Source of the DNA: Cerioporus squamosus
Lineage: Eukaryota > Basidiomycota > Agaricomycetes > Polyporales > Polyporaceae
Assembly: GCA_022592435.1 (NCBI GenBank)
Contig: JABYQS010000015.1
Location: 186,001-250,000, forward strand
Reading direction: 5' to 3'
Length of the DNA: 64,000 nucleotides
The notes beneath the pieces were generated by a model. It was not told where the DNA came from and did no database searches. It was given only the letters and a program-made list of their open reading frames with translations. Positions 11,801 through 22,746 of this stretch are shown piece after piece. Position 1 is the first letter of the stretch; every line of letters begins with the position of its first letter. A program made the translations under genes and the position numbers.

Positions 11801-14800
11801 TTGGCGATAGTCTCCTCTGGCTGGCTCTCGGCCTCAGCCTGCGCTGCTTGACGGTATCGGTCGTGCGCGAAGCTGCACATGTCGCGAGCCCTCTGGATCA
11901 GCCAACCCTCCGCAATGGCAGTCTGCAGTCCCCTAATAGAGCGGCGAGTCGACGAAGCGGTGTTGTTCAAATCGTTCACCGCCTTGCTAACGTTCCACAT
12001 ATCCCGCTGTTCGTCCTCGGTCCCGCTGTCACTGCTGCCTCCAGAGTCGTCCCAGTCCATGAGCAGCGCGACTTCGGTCACCTTGAAACTGCGATGACAT
12101 GACATGTGAGTGAACTGCTCAGGTATAGTAGCACTCGCCCGACACTCACGTTGGACCGAAGAACGACGCCCAGATCACGAACTTGCGGCCATCCTCCGGC
12201 AACTCACGCAGGTGGTTGACAAGGAAGTTCAAGTCGCCAGGAGCTGCGGTGAACTTCTTATCGAAAAGGGTCTTCTCGATAGCGAGGATGTCAAACCTGC
12301 GATCGAGATTGATTCGGGTGATCAAGTTCAAGTTAACGCTAACGTCACTCACTGCCAGTTGTTCTTGTCCCAGTCATACCAGATCTGCAGACCGACACAA
12401 ATGTTAGGATATCGACGATAGTCACGGAGACACAAGACTCACATATCGTTGCCGATAAAGCGTGGTAAGGATATTCCTAGCCGAGAATGGGTTACCTTCA
12501 GAAGAGCCATGGATGATGCGGGCCAGATGCGCGACATCCTCCTTGGGGCGATGCAATGTCCGCGCAACAAGCGTGGAGACGGCCGGGTAGCTGAGCGGCT
12601 CAAGTGTGAGCCATGTGGTGGACTTCGACGAGAACGTTTGGCGAATCTTGTCCAGCCTCTCACTGTACAGAACAAGGTGAGAAGCCAGCATGTAACCTAC
12701 GTGTCATATACACTTACGGCCTATCAGACCGGACGGTACCGAAGATGAGCTATGACAGCGTCAGCACCGAACAAACCATGTTCAGAGGCAAAATGCGCAC
12801 CAATCGTGTTCGTGAATTCACGAGGGCGTTGATCAATTCGAGAGAACTATAGAGAAATTGTCAAGTTAGGTCTTCAGCGAGATGACGCGTGCGGTTACTG
12901 ACGAGTCGGGCGCTTCGTGCAGATCGTCCAGGAATAGGGCGAAAAGTCGAGTCTCCGCCAAAACGGCAAAGACGTTCTCTACGAGCGACTGAAACCGTGC
13001 GGGTAGCTCGTTCGTCTCCAAGGATTCCTGCGGCGTCTCAATCGAGAGATCGAAGAGGGAGAAGATGGTCCTGAGTTCTGGGGCGCCCTCGTATAACAGA
13101 GGCACATTCTGCAGTTGAGGCCCAAGCCGTTGCTTCAGGTCGGTGACAAAGCGATGGAGATCGGAGTGGAAAACGATGAGTTGCCGGAGCACATGGGACA
13201 AACATGCGAGCTGATTGTGGCTAAGTCATGATGCTTGTTGTGTTCCACACAATGTTTGTGACTTACCAGCGTGGCGAACGGACCGGGTTCTACTTCCGAA
13301 AACTTGGCTTGTCCCCACAAACCATGCGCTACTCAGACAACGTGTAAGTAAATCCCTAATATCAAAGAAACCTCACGCACATCTCCATCTTGCTTGCTGT
13401 GCCAAGATGAGCGAGCTCTTGCCAGCGCCGGGTGGTCCAAGGATGATGGCAGCATGAGTCCTTGCGCGACTCTGGGACGGCGCCAAAGCAACTCGGCGGA
13501 GACCATCGCTCGTCGGAACAGTCGACCCCGACATCACTGTGCCAGGACCAGAGCCCATCGTAGTTGTGTCCATCGAAGATACCTTCGAGCTAGGCGAGTC
13601 TGGTGACACGGCCATACCAGAAGCCTCGCTCTTCGATGACATCGAATCGCTAGGATCGTCACCCGTGCCCACCGTGCTGGTGCCGCCCGAGCCGTTCGAG
13701 CTGACGATGAATCCCCCACGCGAGGTCGCAATCTGCCGGGAGTAGCTTGTCGACGTGTGCCGGATGATATTCCGCAATGTCTCGAGCTCCTTGTCGCGGC
13801 CGAACAGAGGACTCGGGATGGTAAACTCCATGCATCGATCCTCTTGCGCAATATCGAAGTAGGGGATGAGCTCGGTGGGTTCGTCCGATGAGAGAGCCAC
13901 AGCAGCCAGCAGCCGCCGTTGGCATTCCAGCAAGTCTTGCTTCAGTCCATAAGCGCTCTGATATCGCATGTCGGGGGACTTGCTGAGCAGCTTCTCAATG
14001 ACCATCGCGAGGACCTGAGGTATGTCGCGCCGGACTTCGTGCACAGGCATGGGTCGCTTCTGCACTACAGCATGCAAGAGCTCCAAGGGACCGCCCTCAA
14101 ATGGCATAGTCCCCCGACCTACCAGGAGTGTCCAAAACATGATTCCCAGGGAGTACAAGTCCGTCCTGTGATCTTCGGCGAGGTTCTCCATGCTGCCCGT
14201 CTGCTCTGGCGCGAAGTAGCACAGCGCCTCCTTCACCTTGAGCTTCTTGCCCTCTTCGAAAGCGTCCGCCTTGAGAACGAACTCTGACGGAACACCGAAC
14301 TGTTCCAGCGAGACAGCCCGGTTGCCGAAATGGACCAATCGCACAAGGCCGCTATGGTGGTTGAGATGGAACGCGTTCGCGCGCACCTCTCGGTGGATCA
14401 GCCCAGTACGGTGCATCATCTCCAGGCAGTGGGTCGCCTGGATCGCGAACTCGAGGAATGTCGCGAGGTCCATGATCTCGATAGCCTCCATCTCTTCCAT
14501 CATGTAGGGCTCCTCGACACCAGACATGAATATATCCCGATGAGTGGATGCAGGTCGGGCGCGCGAGATGTCGCCAGCCAGGAGGCTGTTCACTTTGGCG
14601 GAGGGAAGTAGCGACCGAGGATGTTCAGCCCGGGATGGAAGAGAAGAAGGACGACGCAGTCGCCGTTCGACTTCGGTATTGTGAAGAAGTCGATCATGCG
14701 CAACGTTGTACTGGAAGACTCGGGGGACGTCGCCATCTTCTCGAGTCTGTGAGGTGGTCCGAATTAGCATAACCCTAGCATAATAACCTCTCATATCTAC

Positions 14801-15136
14801 CGAAGTCCCATACCGTCACCAGGCAGAGCCGGACAAGCAAGAATACTCACATATGGGCCTCACGCTCGAGCAGCATGGACGCATTGGAATGTGCGGGCAC
14901 GATCTTGGCCAATACGCTCGTTCCGTCCTGGAGGTTGGTCCCTTCCGCTAGGAGTGTCATGCTGCCCGTGTCCTCCCACGGTACCGCCTGTACACGACAA
15001 GAGCCATGATCAGAACCCTCTGGAGCGCGCTGAGGACAGAGACACGCACCTTCTCGAATGTATAGCCTGGCACGGACAGGATACCATCCTTGAAGTAGAG
15101 TGTGGGGAGGGCGGGCTGCGCGTATTTGCGGCGCAT
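5805..15136 (-). CDS. Group-X hybrid histidine kinase: pseudokinase, AAA, GAF, HisKA, HATPase, receiver
   Basis: Very large phosphorelay sensor (roughly 2,300-2,600 aa, some two dozen introns) of the type of S. pombe Mak2/Mak3 and Candida Chk1, which feed an HPt protein in oxidative-stress and cell-wall signalling. Order from the likely start at 15136: kinase-like domain (to about 13850); AAA/NACHT-like ATPase with Walker [10 protein letters not shown] (about 13420) and Walker [11 protein letters not shown] (about 12950); long helical region; GAF (about 9000-8250); H-box SHELRTPF (about 8040); N-box [10 protein letters not shown] (about 7400); G-box FGGTGLGLS (about 7150); a degenerate receiver (about 6930-6640); and a canonical receiver with VAEDNPVAQ, phospho-Asp in VALFDHHMP, and KPLKK. 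The last helix ([12 protein letters not shown]) is reached by a 52-nt intron, and the stop is at 5805-5807. Odd: one base appears to be missing near 14600, and the kinase-like domain lacks catalytic aspartates. Confidence 0.9.
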
Positions 15137-15721
15137 GGTAGCGCAGGAGGCACCGGGGATGTCTTCGGAGCGCGCGATACAGTGAGAGGGAGAACTTGAA
15201 GCAGAGATGGGAAAGAGAGCGGGATGTGGTCGCCGACGGCGAGCGGGAGAAGGAGAGGATGAGCGAGAGAGTGGTAGACGGTCAAGATGAGGAGGAGGAC
15301 CTTCTGGCTTAGGCTGGGTTACCGAGGTAGGCAGCTCTGTCGTCCAGGAATCTTTGCATGGGCAGAGATCAGACGCATGACCCGCCGGACTCTTCCAGAC
15401 CCACATGCGAGACAGACGTCATACTCGCCTCTACCCGAGGCTTACTGTGCTCGATCTGTCGTACTTACAACATCCGGAGTCCGCGCTTTTCCCCGGCTCA
15501 TCCTTCTCCCGCCGCTAATTCCTCGCGACCCGATTTTAGTCAGGCACATTCCAGCATGTCACTCAGTCCAGGTACAGCAGAGGAGGCACAGGAGGCCGCA
15601 ATATCATCCATTGAGGTGTGGGGGGCTGTGAGGTACGACACAATATTGGTACAGAAGACGCAAGATAATCTACGACAAAGAAAGCGGGACAGCGATAGAA
15701 CGTGAGCGTGACGCTCCAGGA
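15137..15721. promoter_or_regulatory. Region upstream of the hybrid histidine kinase and downstream of SUB2
   Basis: Both flanking genes are on the minus strand, so this should hold the histidine kinase promoter and 5' UTR plus the SUB2 3' UTR. The histidine kinase start could lie further upstream in an extra exon. No other feature seen. Confidence 0.45.
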
Positions 15722-17983
15722 TTAAGACGTCACTGCAGCCGTGGTCAGTCAACATTCCAGCGGTCGACGATGCACGATACGTACTGTAGCTCGCGGGGTC
15801 AATGTGGTCTGGCAGCTCGGGCACTGCGACCTCGAACCGCGATTGGATCGCAGCCATCACCTGCTGGTCGCTCTCCGACGAGACGAAGGTGATGGCGAGA
15901 CCCTTGGTACCGAACCGACCGGCACGGCTGTGGGGGGGATTAGAAGCGGCCAGACGACTAAACCGCACGTAAACTTACCCGACACGGTGAAGGTAGCTGT
16001 CGGCGTCGGGCGGGCAGTCATAGTTGACTACGATGTTGACACGCTCGACATCGATACCACGACCGAAGATGTCGGTAGCAACGAGGATACGCTTCTCGAA
16101 GGCCTTGAAGGCAGTGTAGCGCGAGATTCTGAAAGCCAGGGATGAGTATCGGCTAGCTCGGACAGAGGAGAATCGACATGTTCCAGCTCCGGCAATACGC
16201 TTCGGTGACCATGAACGGTGACCGACGCTCCGCCACCGGAGACCACGGGCGGTATAGGCGTTCCGAACAACGACACATGATCGGCGTCTGGCCGCGTAGC
16301 CAAGGAGCTAGAACCTATGCCAAAGAGTAACGCACCGTTCTTCCTGCGCGAGGCCGGAGTGGATGGCGATGCTCGGGAAGTTGCATTGCACAAGAAGCTT
16401 GTCCAATTCGATGGCACGAGCAACCGACTTCACGAAGATGACAACCTATACGAAGGATGAGTAAGAACCAATGAATTTATCAACCACGTATACTCACCTG
16501 GTTGAACTCCAGGGTGTCAAGGAGCTCGTTCAGCTTCCGGTTTTTGCCAACTTCCTCGAGCTTCACGTAGTGCTGCTGAAGACCGTGCAGCGTAAGCTTC
16601 GTCTCGTCGTCGACGAAGATCTCCAGAGGCTGAGGAAGGTTGGTGAGAATCGCATCATCAAAACATACGGCGGCTACGTACATTGGCCATGAACTTCTTG
16701 CAAGTAATCCGAATATCCTTCGCGAGCGTTGCTGAGAACATCATGACTTGCTTGTGGTGAGGCGTCGCCCGGAAGATTTCTTGGACGTCGCGTCTCATGT
16801 CTAGTGGACGGTGGCGAAGATGGTAAGATGACGTTGTACGTAAAACGAAGCAAAAAGGCACGAAGTAAGAAGGGCGGCCAAGGTTGACCGACATTGCTGT
16901 CAAGAAGGACTTGCAGGGCGACTTGGCGTACGCCGTCGACAAGGACGACCGCTGCTTTGGGCTGTTGAAACTGTCGATGTTTCGTCCGCTTCTTCTCGCC
17001 AACACTTCCCACATCCGACAACACCACGACCACAACCTCGGAGTCCACAGTAACCGCCGAACCAGGGCCCAAGGGGTCGCTAAACGCCAAGGCGCCGCAG
17101 AGCGAGACTGGCGTGGATGTGGAAACCCGAGAAGGTCGACGCCGAAGGACAAAAACGAGGCACGAATGATGATGGGACGCCGAAATTCGCATGAGACTAA
17201 CCAAGCTGTTCGAGCATTTTGTCGCACTCGTCCAGGATGAAGTGCTTGACTTTGGAGGCGTCGAGGACCTTGTCTCTGACGAGGGCGTTGAGTCGACCCG
17301 GGGTGGCGACCACGATGTGAGGGCATTTGGTCTTGTCGCGGAGGAGGTCGGCGTCCTTGACCACCGGAGTGCCGCCGAAGAAAGTGCTGACACGGACGTC
17401 GGGCATGTACTTGGCGAAACGAGTGTATTCGTTCTTGATTTGGAATGCAAGCTCCCGGGTGTGGCACAGAACAATGACCGACACCTCGCCGTTGACCGGC
17501 TCGAGCTGCTGTAGGGTCGCCAAGACGAACACCGCCGTCTTTCCGTGACCAGACTTCGCCTGGCACAGGACGTCCATGCCAAGTACCGCCTGGGGAATGC
17601 ACTCTTGCTGGACTGAAGATAGGCGAGAGTGGCGTCAATCAGGGTTCTCAAAACGCAGGATTTACAACACAAACCTTCGGATGGATGCTCGAAACCAAGG
17701 TCGCTGATTGCTCGCAGCAGTTCGGGCTTCAACAGGAAATCCCTGCATAAATACGCGCGTGAACACCCCTGAGCCACCCACGCATCGCAGCGAACTTGAC
17801 ACACCTGAATCCTGTCGAATGGATGCCCGAGAAGTTCTTTTTGTCCTTTTCACCCTCACCGTCGGCAGCCGGCGCTGTCGTGGAGGCAGCACCATTGGCC
17901 GCCGCCGTCGCAGGAGCACCGTTAGTGACCACGTCATGCTCGTCCTCGTAGTCGATGAGTTCCTCGTTGTCGTGTGCGCTCAT
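15722..17983 (-). CDS. SUB2: DECD-box ATP-dependent RNA helicase Sub2/UAP56
   Basis: Nuclear ATPase of spliceosome assembly and of the TREX mRNA export complex. Start at 17983 ([15 protein letters not shown], the family N-terminus). Motifs: Q-motif region GFEHPSEVQ, motif [14 protein letters not shown], the diagnostic DECD ([10 protein letters not shown]), SAT (FSATLAKD), [18 protein letters not shown] and HRVGRAGRFG. The last intron (GTACGT...GCTGCAG) joins to give the ending DPASYMTS with the stop at 15722-15724, matching the short conserved C-terminus of fungal Sub2. Two introns are far longer than the local norm: 16129-16335 (207 nt) and 16801-17201 (401 nt). The latter separates motif II from the following MRRDVQEIF helix. 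No frameshift seen. Divergent from the carrier gene at 18568. Confidence 0.96.
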
Positions 17984-18567
17984 TGTCGGAGTCGGCGGTA
18001 GAAGCAATAAGACAGAAGCTAGAAGAAATAGGATAGGAGGCGAGGAGGTGGTGGTTGGGAGAAAAAGGACGACGCGCGAGGCTCTGCGCGGCGCGGCGCC
18101 AAAGGCGAGAACCTTGTTGAGCGCACGGACCCCCGTCACGCCTCCGGCGTCACGACACGAGCCTCGAGAACCGCACCTGGCAGTCGCATGTACGCATGCT
18201 GGATTCGGACAAAACTACGAGCTTCATACGTTCTCCGCTATGCCCGACGCCCAAATCCCATAGTTCAGTGAGCCCGTGGATACCCGTGGACGCAAAGTAC
18301 GCTCCAGGGCCCAGAGTGCGTCTCTCGACGCGCGTCCGCGCAGGTCCGCGCCTGCCGAATCCGAATTTGTAATGAAGTCGGAGACAACTTTCGGATTATC
18401 ATGCTCTGCACCGTCCGGCCGACCGTGGACACCTCACACACTCCCAACACTGTGCCATATAACCCTCCTTCCATGAAACACACGCGTTGAAGGGCAGCCG
18501 CGGTCTGAGCCTCATGCAGACCTACAAAACTCCCGGAGCGTCGTCTCAACCCACCCCAGTCAAGACC
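17984..18567. promoter_or_regulatory. Bidirectional promoter region, SUB2 / DIC1
   Basis: 584 bases between two divergent starts. It is GC-rich and holds no coding sequence that I trust. Confidence 0.5.
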
Positions 18568-20092
18568 ATGCCTCAGCAAAGTTACCCATTCTGGTGAGCC
18601 ATCTCCGTAAAGCCGACGAGGGGTCGCGCTGACTCTACACATTGGCACGCAGGCTTGGAGGTACGCTTTATCCCCTTGGACGTGCGAGCATGAGTCTTAC
18701 AATGTGCAACGCACGGTGGGTTACACAGGTGTCGGCGCTACGAGTGAGTGGACCGTTAGTTTGTGCCCAGACCACCCCCCTCACTCCTTCGTGTTTCTTC
18801 GTCTTCAGTGGCCGCATGCTGCACACATCCTCTTGACCTGACGAAAGTGTGAGCTGCCAAGTTCAGCTCGAGTTGGCTGGCATGGTGCTCATGTATCTCC
18901 GAGGTAGCCGGATGCAGACCATCCACTCAACCAAAGGCGGTCCCGTACATCCGTCGACGCTCTCGATCCTTCGAATGACTGTCACCGAGACCGGCTTCAG
19001 GAGTCTTTACACTGGACTCTCAGCCTCCATCTTGCGACAAATGACGTATTCGCTCGTTCGTCTGGGTGCATACGAGAAGATGAAAGCGCACTTGTCTAAG
19101 GACGGGCCGGCGCCTGCTAGTCATCTGTTCCTCGCGGCGATGGTTGCGGGTGGCCTCGGCGGTATGGCTGGAAACCCGGCAGGTAAGGATGGCGAACGTA
19201 CGCAGCTAAAGCTCCTATTCACGTCATCTGTCAGACATTCTACTTGTCAGGATGACCAGCGACTTCGTGCGGCCACCAGAAGAGAGGTACAACTACCGCA
19301 ATGCCGTCAGCGGTTTGGCGACCCTGGTCAAGGAGGAAGGAGTACACGGTCTGTTCCGAGGAATGGGCACCAACCTGGTACGAGCACAGTTGTCATCTTG
19401 TGCTGCACGAGCTGACAAGCTGCTCTAGACAAGAGCTGTTCTCATGAACGTGAGTATATAGATTTGAGCACTTTGGCCCCGTCATGGCTCTCACCGAGGT
19501 TTCCCAGGGTTCTCAGGTTGGATCGTAAGTCTGCATGACCTTTGCTTGATTGTCGATGCTTACGCTCATTGGCAGGTACGACCTCTTCAAACAAATGCTT
19601 TTGAGGAACAAACTCCCGCTCATTGACTATCAACTGCAAGACGGTTTGGTGCTACACTCTATTGCCAGCGTGATGGCGGGCACATTCGCTACTAGTACGA
19701 CATCCCTCGTTCAACGACGGGCGCAGACACTCATTGCCTCATAGCTGTGACAGCACCTGCGGACGTGCTAAGATCTAGACTTATGGCCACAGTCAGTACC
19801 CTGGGTCTCCCACATATCTAGGCGGCGCAATAACATTTCCTCCACAGCATGGTAAGACGCACCCAGTAGAGGTCCTTACCGCAGCGCTGCGGGAAGAAGG
19901 CCCGCGCTTCTTGTTCAAGGGTTGGACACCTGCCTTCATCCGGCTGGGGCCCAACACTGTCTTGATGTTCATCTTCTTCGAGGTATGTCGTGTTACGTTC
20001 CGGCGCTCCCAGTCAGTGTATACTGACAACACGTCCCGTAGCAACTGAAGAAGGGTTGGAGAGTCCTCTTCCCAGCAGACTATGTCCTCTAG
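18568..20092 (+). CDS. DIC1: Mitochondrial dicarboxylate carrier (SLC25 family)
   Basis: Inner-membrane exchanger of the SLC25 family, by similarity exchanging malate or succinate for phosphate. The start MPQQSYPFW at 18568 and the Dic1-type repeats are characteristic. The three carrier signatures are visible: PLDLTKVRMQ, PADILLVRM and PADVLRSRLM, each followed by the second helix of its repeat (TGLSASILRQMTYS, RGMGTNLTRAVLMN, KGWTPAFIRLGPNT). It ends FPADYVL at 20092. Gene structure is unusual: exons of 26 nt (18568-18593), 8 nt (18653-18660), 15 nt (18729-18743) and 40 nt (18809-18848), and later 21 nt (19429-19449) and 17 nt (19508-19524). Joining them gives an uninterrupted carrier with good splice sites. 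Substrate assignment rests on overall resemblance to Dic1 rather than on tested residues. Confidence 0.9.
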
Positions 20093-20568
20093 ATGCTGAC
20101 GGACTTGTGCTATCATTATTCGTATCCGAGAAGACCACGGCTCGTAGACTAGACGGATCGTAGAAGACCGATAGACTAGAGCTTCCTCTTGCAGGATCCA
20201 TCGTATCTAGTTACTCTCACTGTCTCATGTACATGCCACATGCACTGCACTCATCTTGTTCCTTTACCCATGTGATTCGCCAGAGTTCGCTCGAGTGTGT
20301 AGCTTTGCAAAATTCCAAGTTATAGTCTAAGACTTAGTTAACGTCGACTCGACTCAGTCACTGACCAGGCCGGATGGTCACATGACCCCGACGCCAGATA
20401 CCCGATCGCGTTTTTCTCAGGCTGAAGCTTGCGTTTGCAAAGTCCACCACAGTTCTGTCCACCCTTTACTCCTAATACTGGCTTGCGACCTCTTCTCTAC
20501 TGTCCTGAGGCTCGCGCGAACTCACTGAAACGAGAAGACTAGCCGGATCAAATTACCCATTCGTCCAA
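20093..20568. promoter_or_regulatory. Intergenic region DIC1-ROK1
   Basis: Holds the DIC1 3' UTR and the ROK1 promoter. Short imperfect repeats around TAGACTAG (20141-20180) are seen; no gene. Confidence 0.45.
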
Positions 20569-22746
20569 ATGGAAGCGTTCCATCTGCTCTCTCGCGGAGG
20601 TGCGAAGTTCGACAAGTCGAAGTTCAAATCCGACGTAGAATTGTTCAACGTACGTCTCAGTATGCGGAACATCGCTAGCGGAATCCTCACCTCGAACGGC
20701 AGGGGAAGAAGAGTAAGGCATCCAAAGCGTCAACTTCTGCGCGCGCACCGGAGGGAGACCTTCCACCGGAGCTCGACTTCTTCAAGTACGCACAGGGTGG
20801 CCAGGGGAAGCGCAAAGCGTCCGATACCAACGGGAACGCCGATCCTAAGGGGAAAAAGCGGAGAGTAGAAGAGGATGAGGACACAGGAGATGAGGACTTG
20901 GACGTGCCGGAGCAGGCCGCAAAAGACGACGACCCACCCATGCCTCGGCACCGGGTCACGACGAAAGGAAACAACGTTCCCGAACATGTGGAGACATTTG
21001 AAGCGCTGCGCGAGCGGTATAACATATCTTCGCATCTTCTGCAGAACCTCGCACAGAGTGGGTACAAGCGACCGACAGGTATACAGTCGTATGGCATTCC
21101 TATACTCTTGGAGGTGCGTCTCGCCTATATTTCAGGTTGTGGCATGGAGTTTGAGGGTTCAGCAGCATCGCGACCTCGCGGCCATCTCTCCTACCGGTAC
21201 TGGCAAGACTCTTACTATCTACTTCCCGTGATGTCAGCTCTGGGTGCGCCAGCCGCAAGCTCAAAGTCAAATCCGGGATCGGGCGTTCGCGCCATCATCC
21301 TTGCGCCCACGCGAGAATTGGCACATCAGATACACAACGAGTGTCTAAAACTCGCGCAGGGGCGAAAGTGGAAGATAGTCCTCTTCAGCAAGGCGACCGC
21401 AGCGACACTTGCGGACAAGAAAGTGCGCGAGAAGATTGGTGAGTCTGAGAGCATATACCTAGGTGCGCGATGTCTGAATGCTTGACCCAGACCTGATTAT
21501 CAGTACACCGTTGCGACTTGTCGCCTCGCTGCAAGCGGGCAATCTCGAGCTTGACAAGTGCGTGTGCTACTAGGATATGTTATTGCCCTTGGTCTCACGT
21601 TGCGCCTGCAGTGTCAGACATATCGTACTCGACGAGGCAGACCGCATGCTTGACGCCGAATTCCTGGAGCAAGTGCAGGAAGTCATCGCAGCATGTACAT
21701 ATCCTGAAGTACAGAAAGCGGTCTTCAGTGCGACGCTCCCTGCCAACGCCGAGAAGGTTGCCATGTCCATGCTGCGCGACCCAATACGGGTGGTCGTAGG
21801 CTTGAAGTAAGTCGCACTTTCTATGAACGACCTTCCTTCTAACAGCCGCCTCTAGGGACACTCCTCTTCCTCTCATCTCGCAATCTCTGACCTACGTCGC
21901 TGACGACCAATCCAAGCTGCCAACGCTGTTGCAGTATCTGTCCCAACCTTATAACCCCCCTGTACTCATATTCGTCTCATCGCAGCCGAGGGCTACGTCC
22001 CTGGCGGAGGAACTCGTCATAAGCGGTGTGCCTAATGTCGACTGTCTGCATGCTGGGATGACGATGAAGGAGCGCGAAGACGCTGTCTCGCGCATGCGCC
22101 GCGGAGAGAGCTGGGTTATGGTCAGCACCGAGGTGATGGCTCGTGGCATGGACTTCAAGGGCGTCCGAGAGGTCATCAACTACGATTTTCCGCAGAGCGT
22201 CCAGAGCTACGTCCACCGAATCGGTAAGTCGATCGAGTCATTGAACAATGCAGAAGTCAACTGAACCTATGTTAGGTCGTACTGGGCGCGCTGGAAGGGA
22301 AGGGAAGGCCATCACATACTTCACAAACCAAGATGCCCCGTTCCTCAAGACGTAAGTTGTCCATTGGCGTCATCCACTACTCCGTGGGGCGCAGTAAACC
22401 ACTGACTATACCGCTTTAGGATTGCCAATGTCCTTTTGCAATCGGGATCAACGGTACCGGAGTGGATCTTGAAACTTCCCAAGCCTTCGAAGATGAAGCG
22501 GCGGGATATGGGCAAGGTCAAGCGCGCAGAGGCGGTCAACAATGCAAGGCGCATAGGGCGGAGCGATGCCATCAAGAAGAGGCAAGTGTTCCGCCCCATG
22601 TTATCGAGGGGATCTATGAACTCACACCGACCCACAGGGACATGGTTGCTGCTTCGAAGCGGCGAAAGGCGAAGGACACACAAAGCAAAACTGAGGGGGG
22701 CACATCGTCCCCTCCCGCAGACGGAACGGACGGCGAGGCGGACTGA
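20569..22746 (+). CDS. ROK1: DEAD-box RNA helicase Rok1/DDX52
   Basis: Nucleolar ATPase needed for 18S rRNA processing in the small-subunit processome. Start at 20569 ([15 protein letters not shown]), then a Lys/Glu-rich N-terminus. Motifs: Q motif [12 protein letters not shown], motif I SPTGTGKT, Ia PTRELA, STPLR, DEAD (LDEADRML), SAT (FSATLP), [19 protein letters not shown] (motif V) and HRIGRTGRAG. The C-terminus has the Rok1-type basic stretch [15 protein letters not shown] and ends with the stop at 22744-22746. Odd features: directly after motif I the frame breaks unless one base is added near 21216, giving KTLTYLLPVM; and the last intron, 22582-22637, begins with GC instead of GT, after which [13 protein letters not shown] is read. 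Rok1 is essential in yeast, so the break is more likely a consensus error than real. Confidence 0.93.

Noticed and set aside
17166..17172. ATGATGA, a C-box match, inside the long SUB2 intron.
   Set aside because: It is on the untranscribed orientation and has no D box at a suitable distance.
16658..17638. A 326-codon open frame on the minus strand across the SUB2 gene and its long intron.
   Set aside because: Upstream of the intron it is out of frame with the helicase; the join at 17202/16800 gives the conserved [10 protein letters not shown]. The open intron is coincidence.
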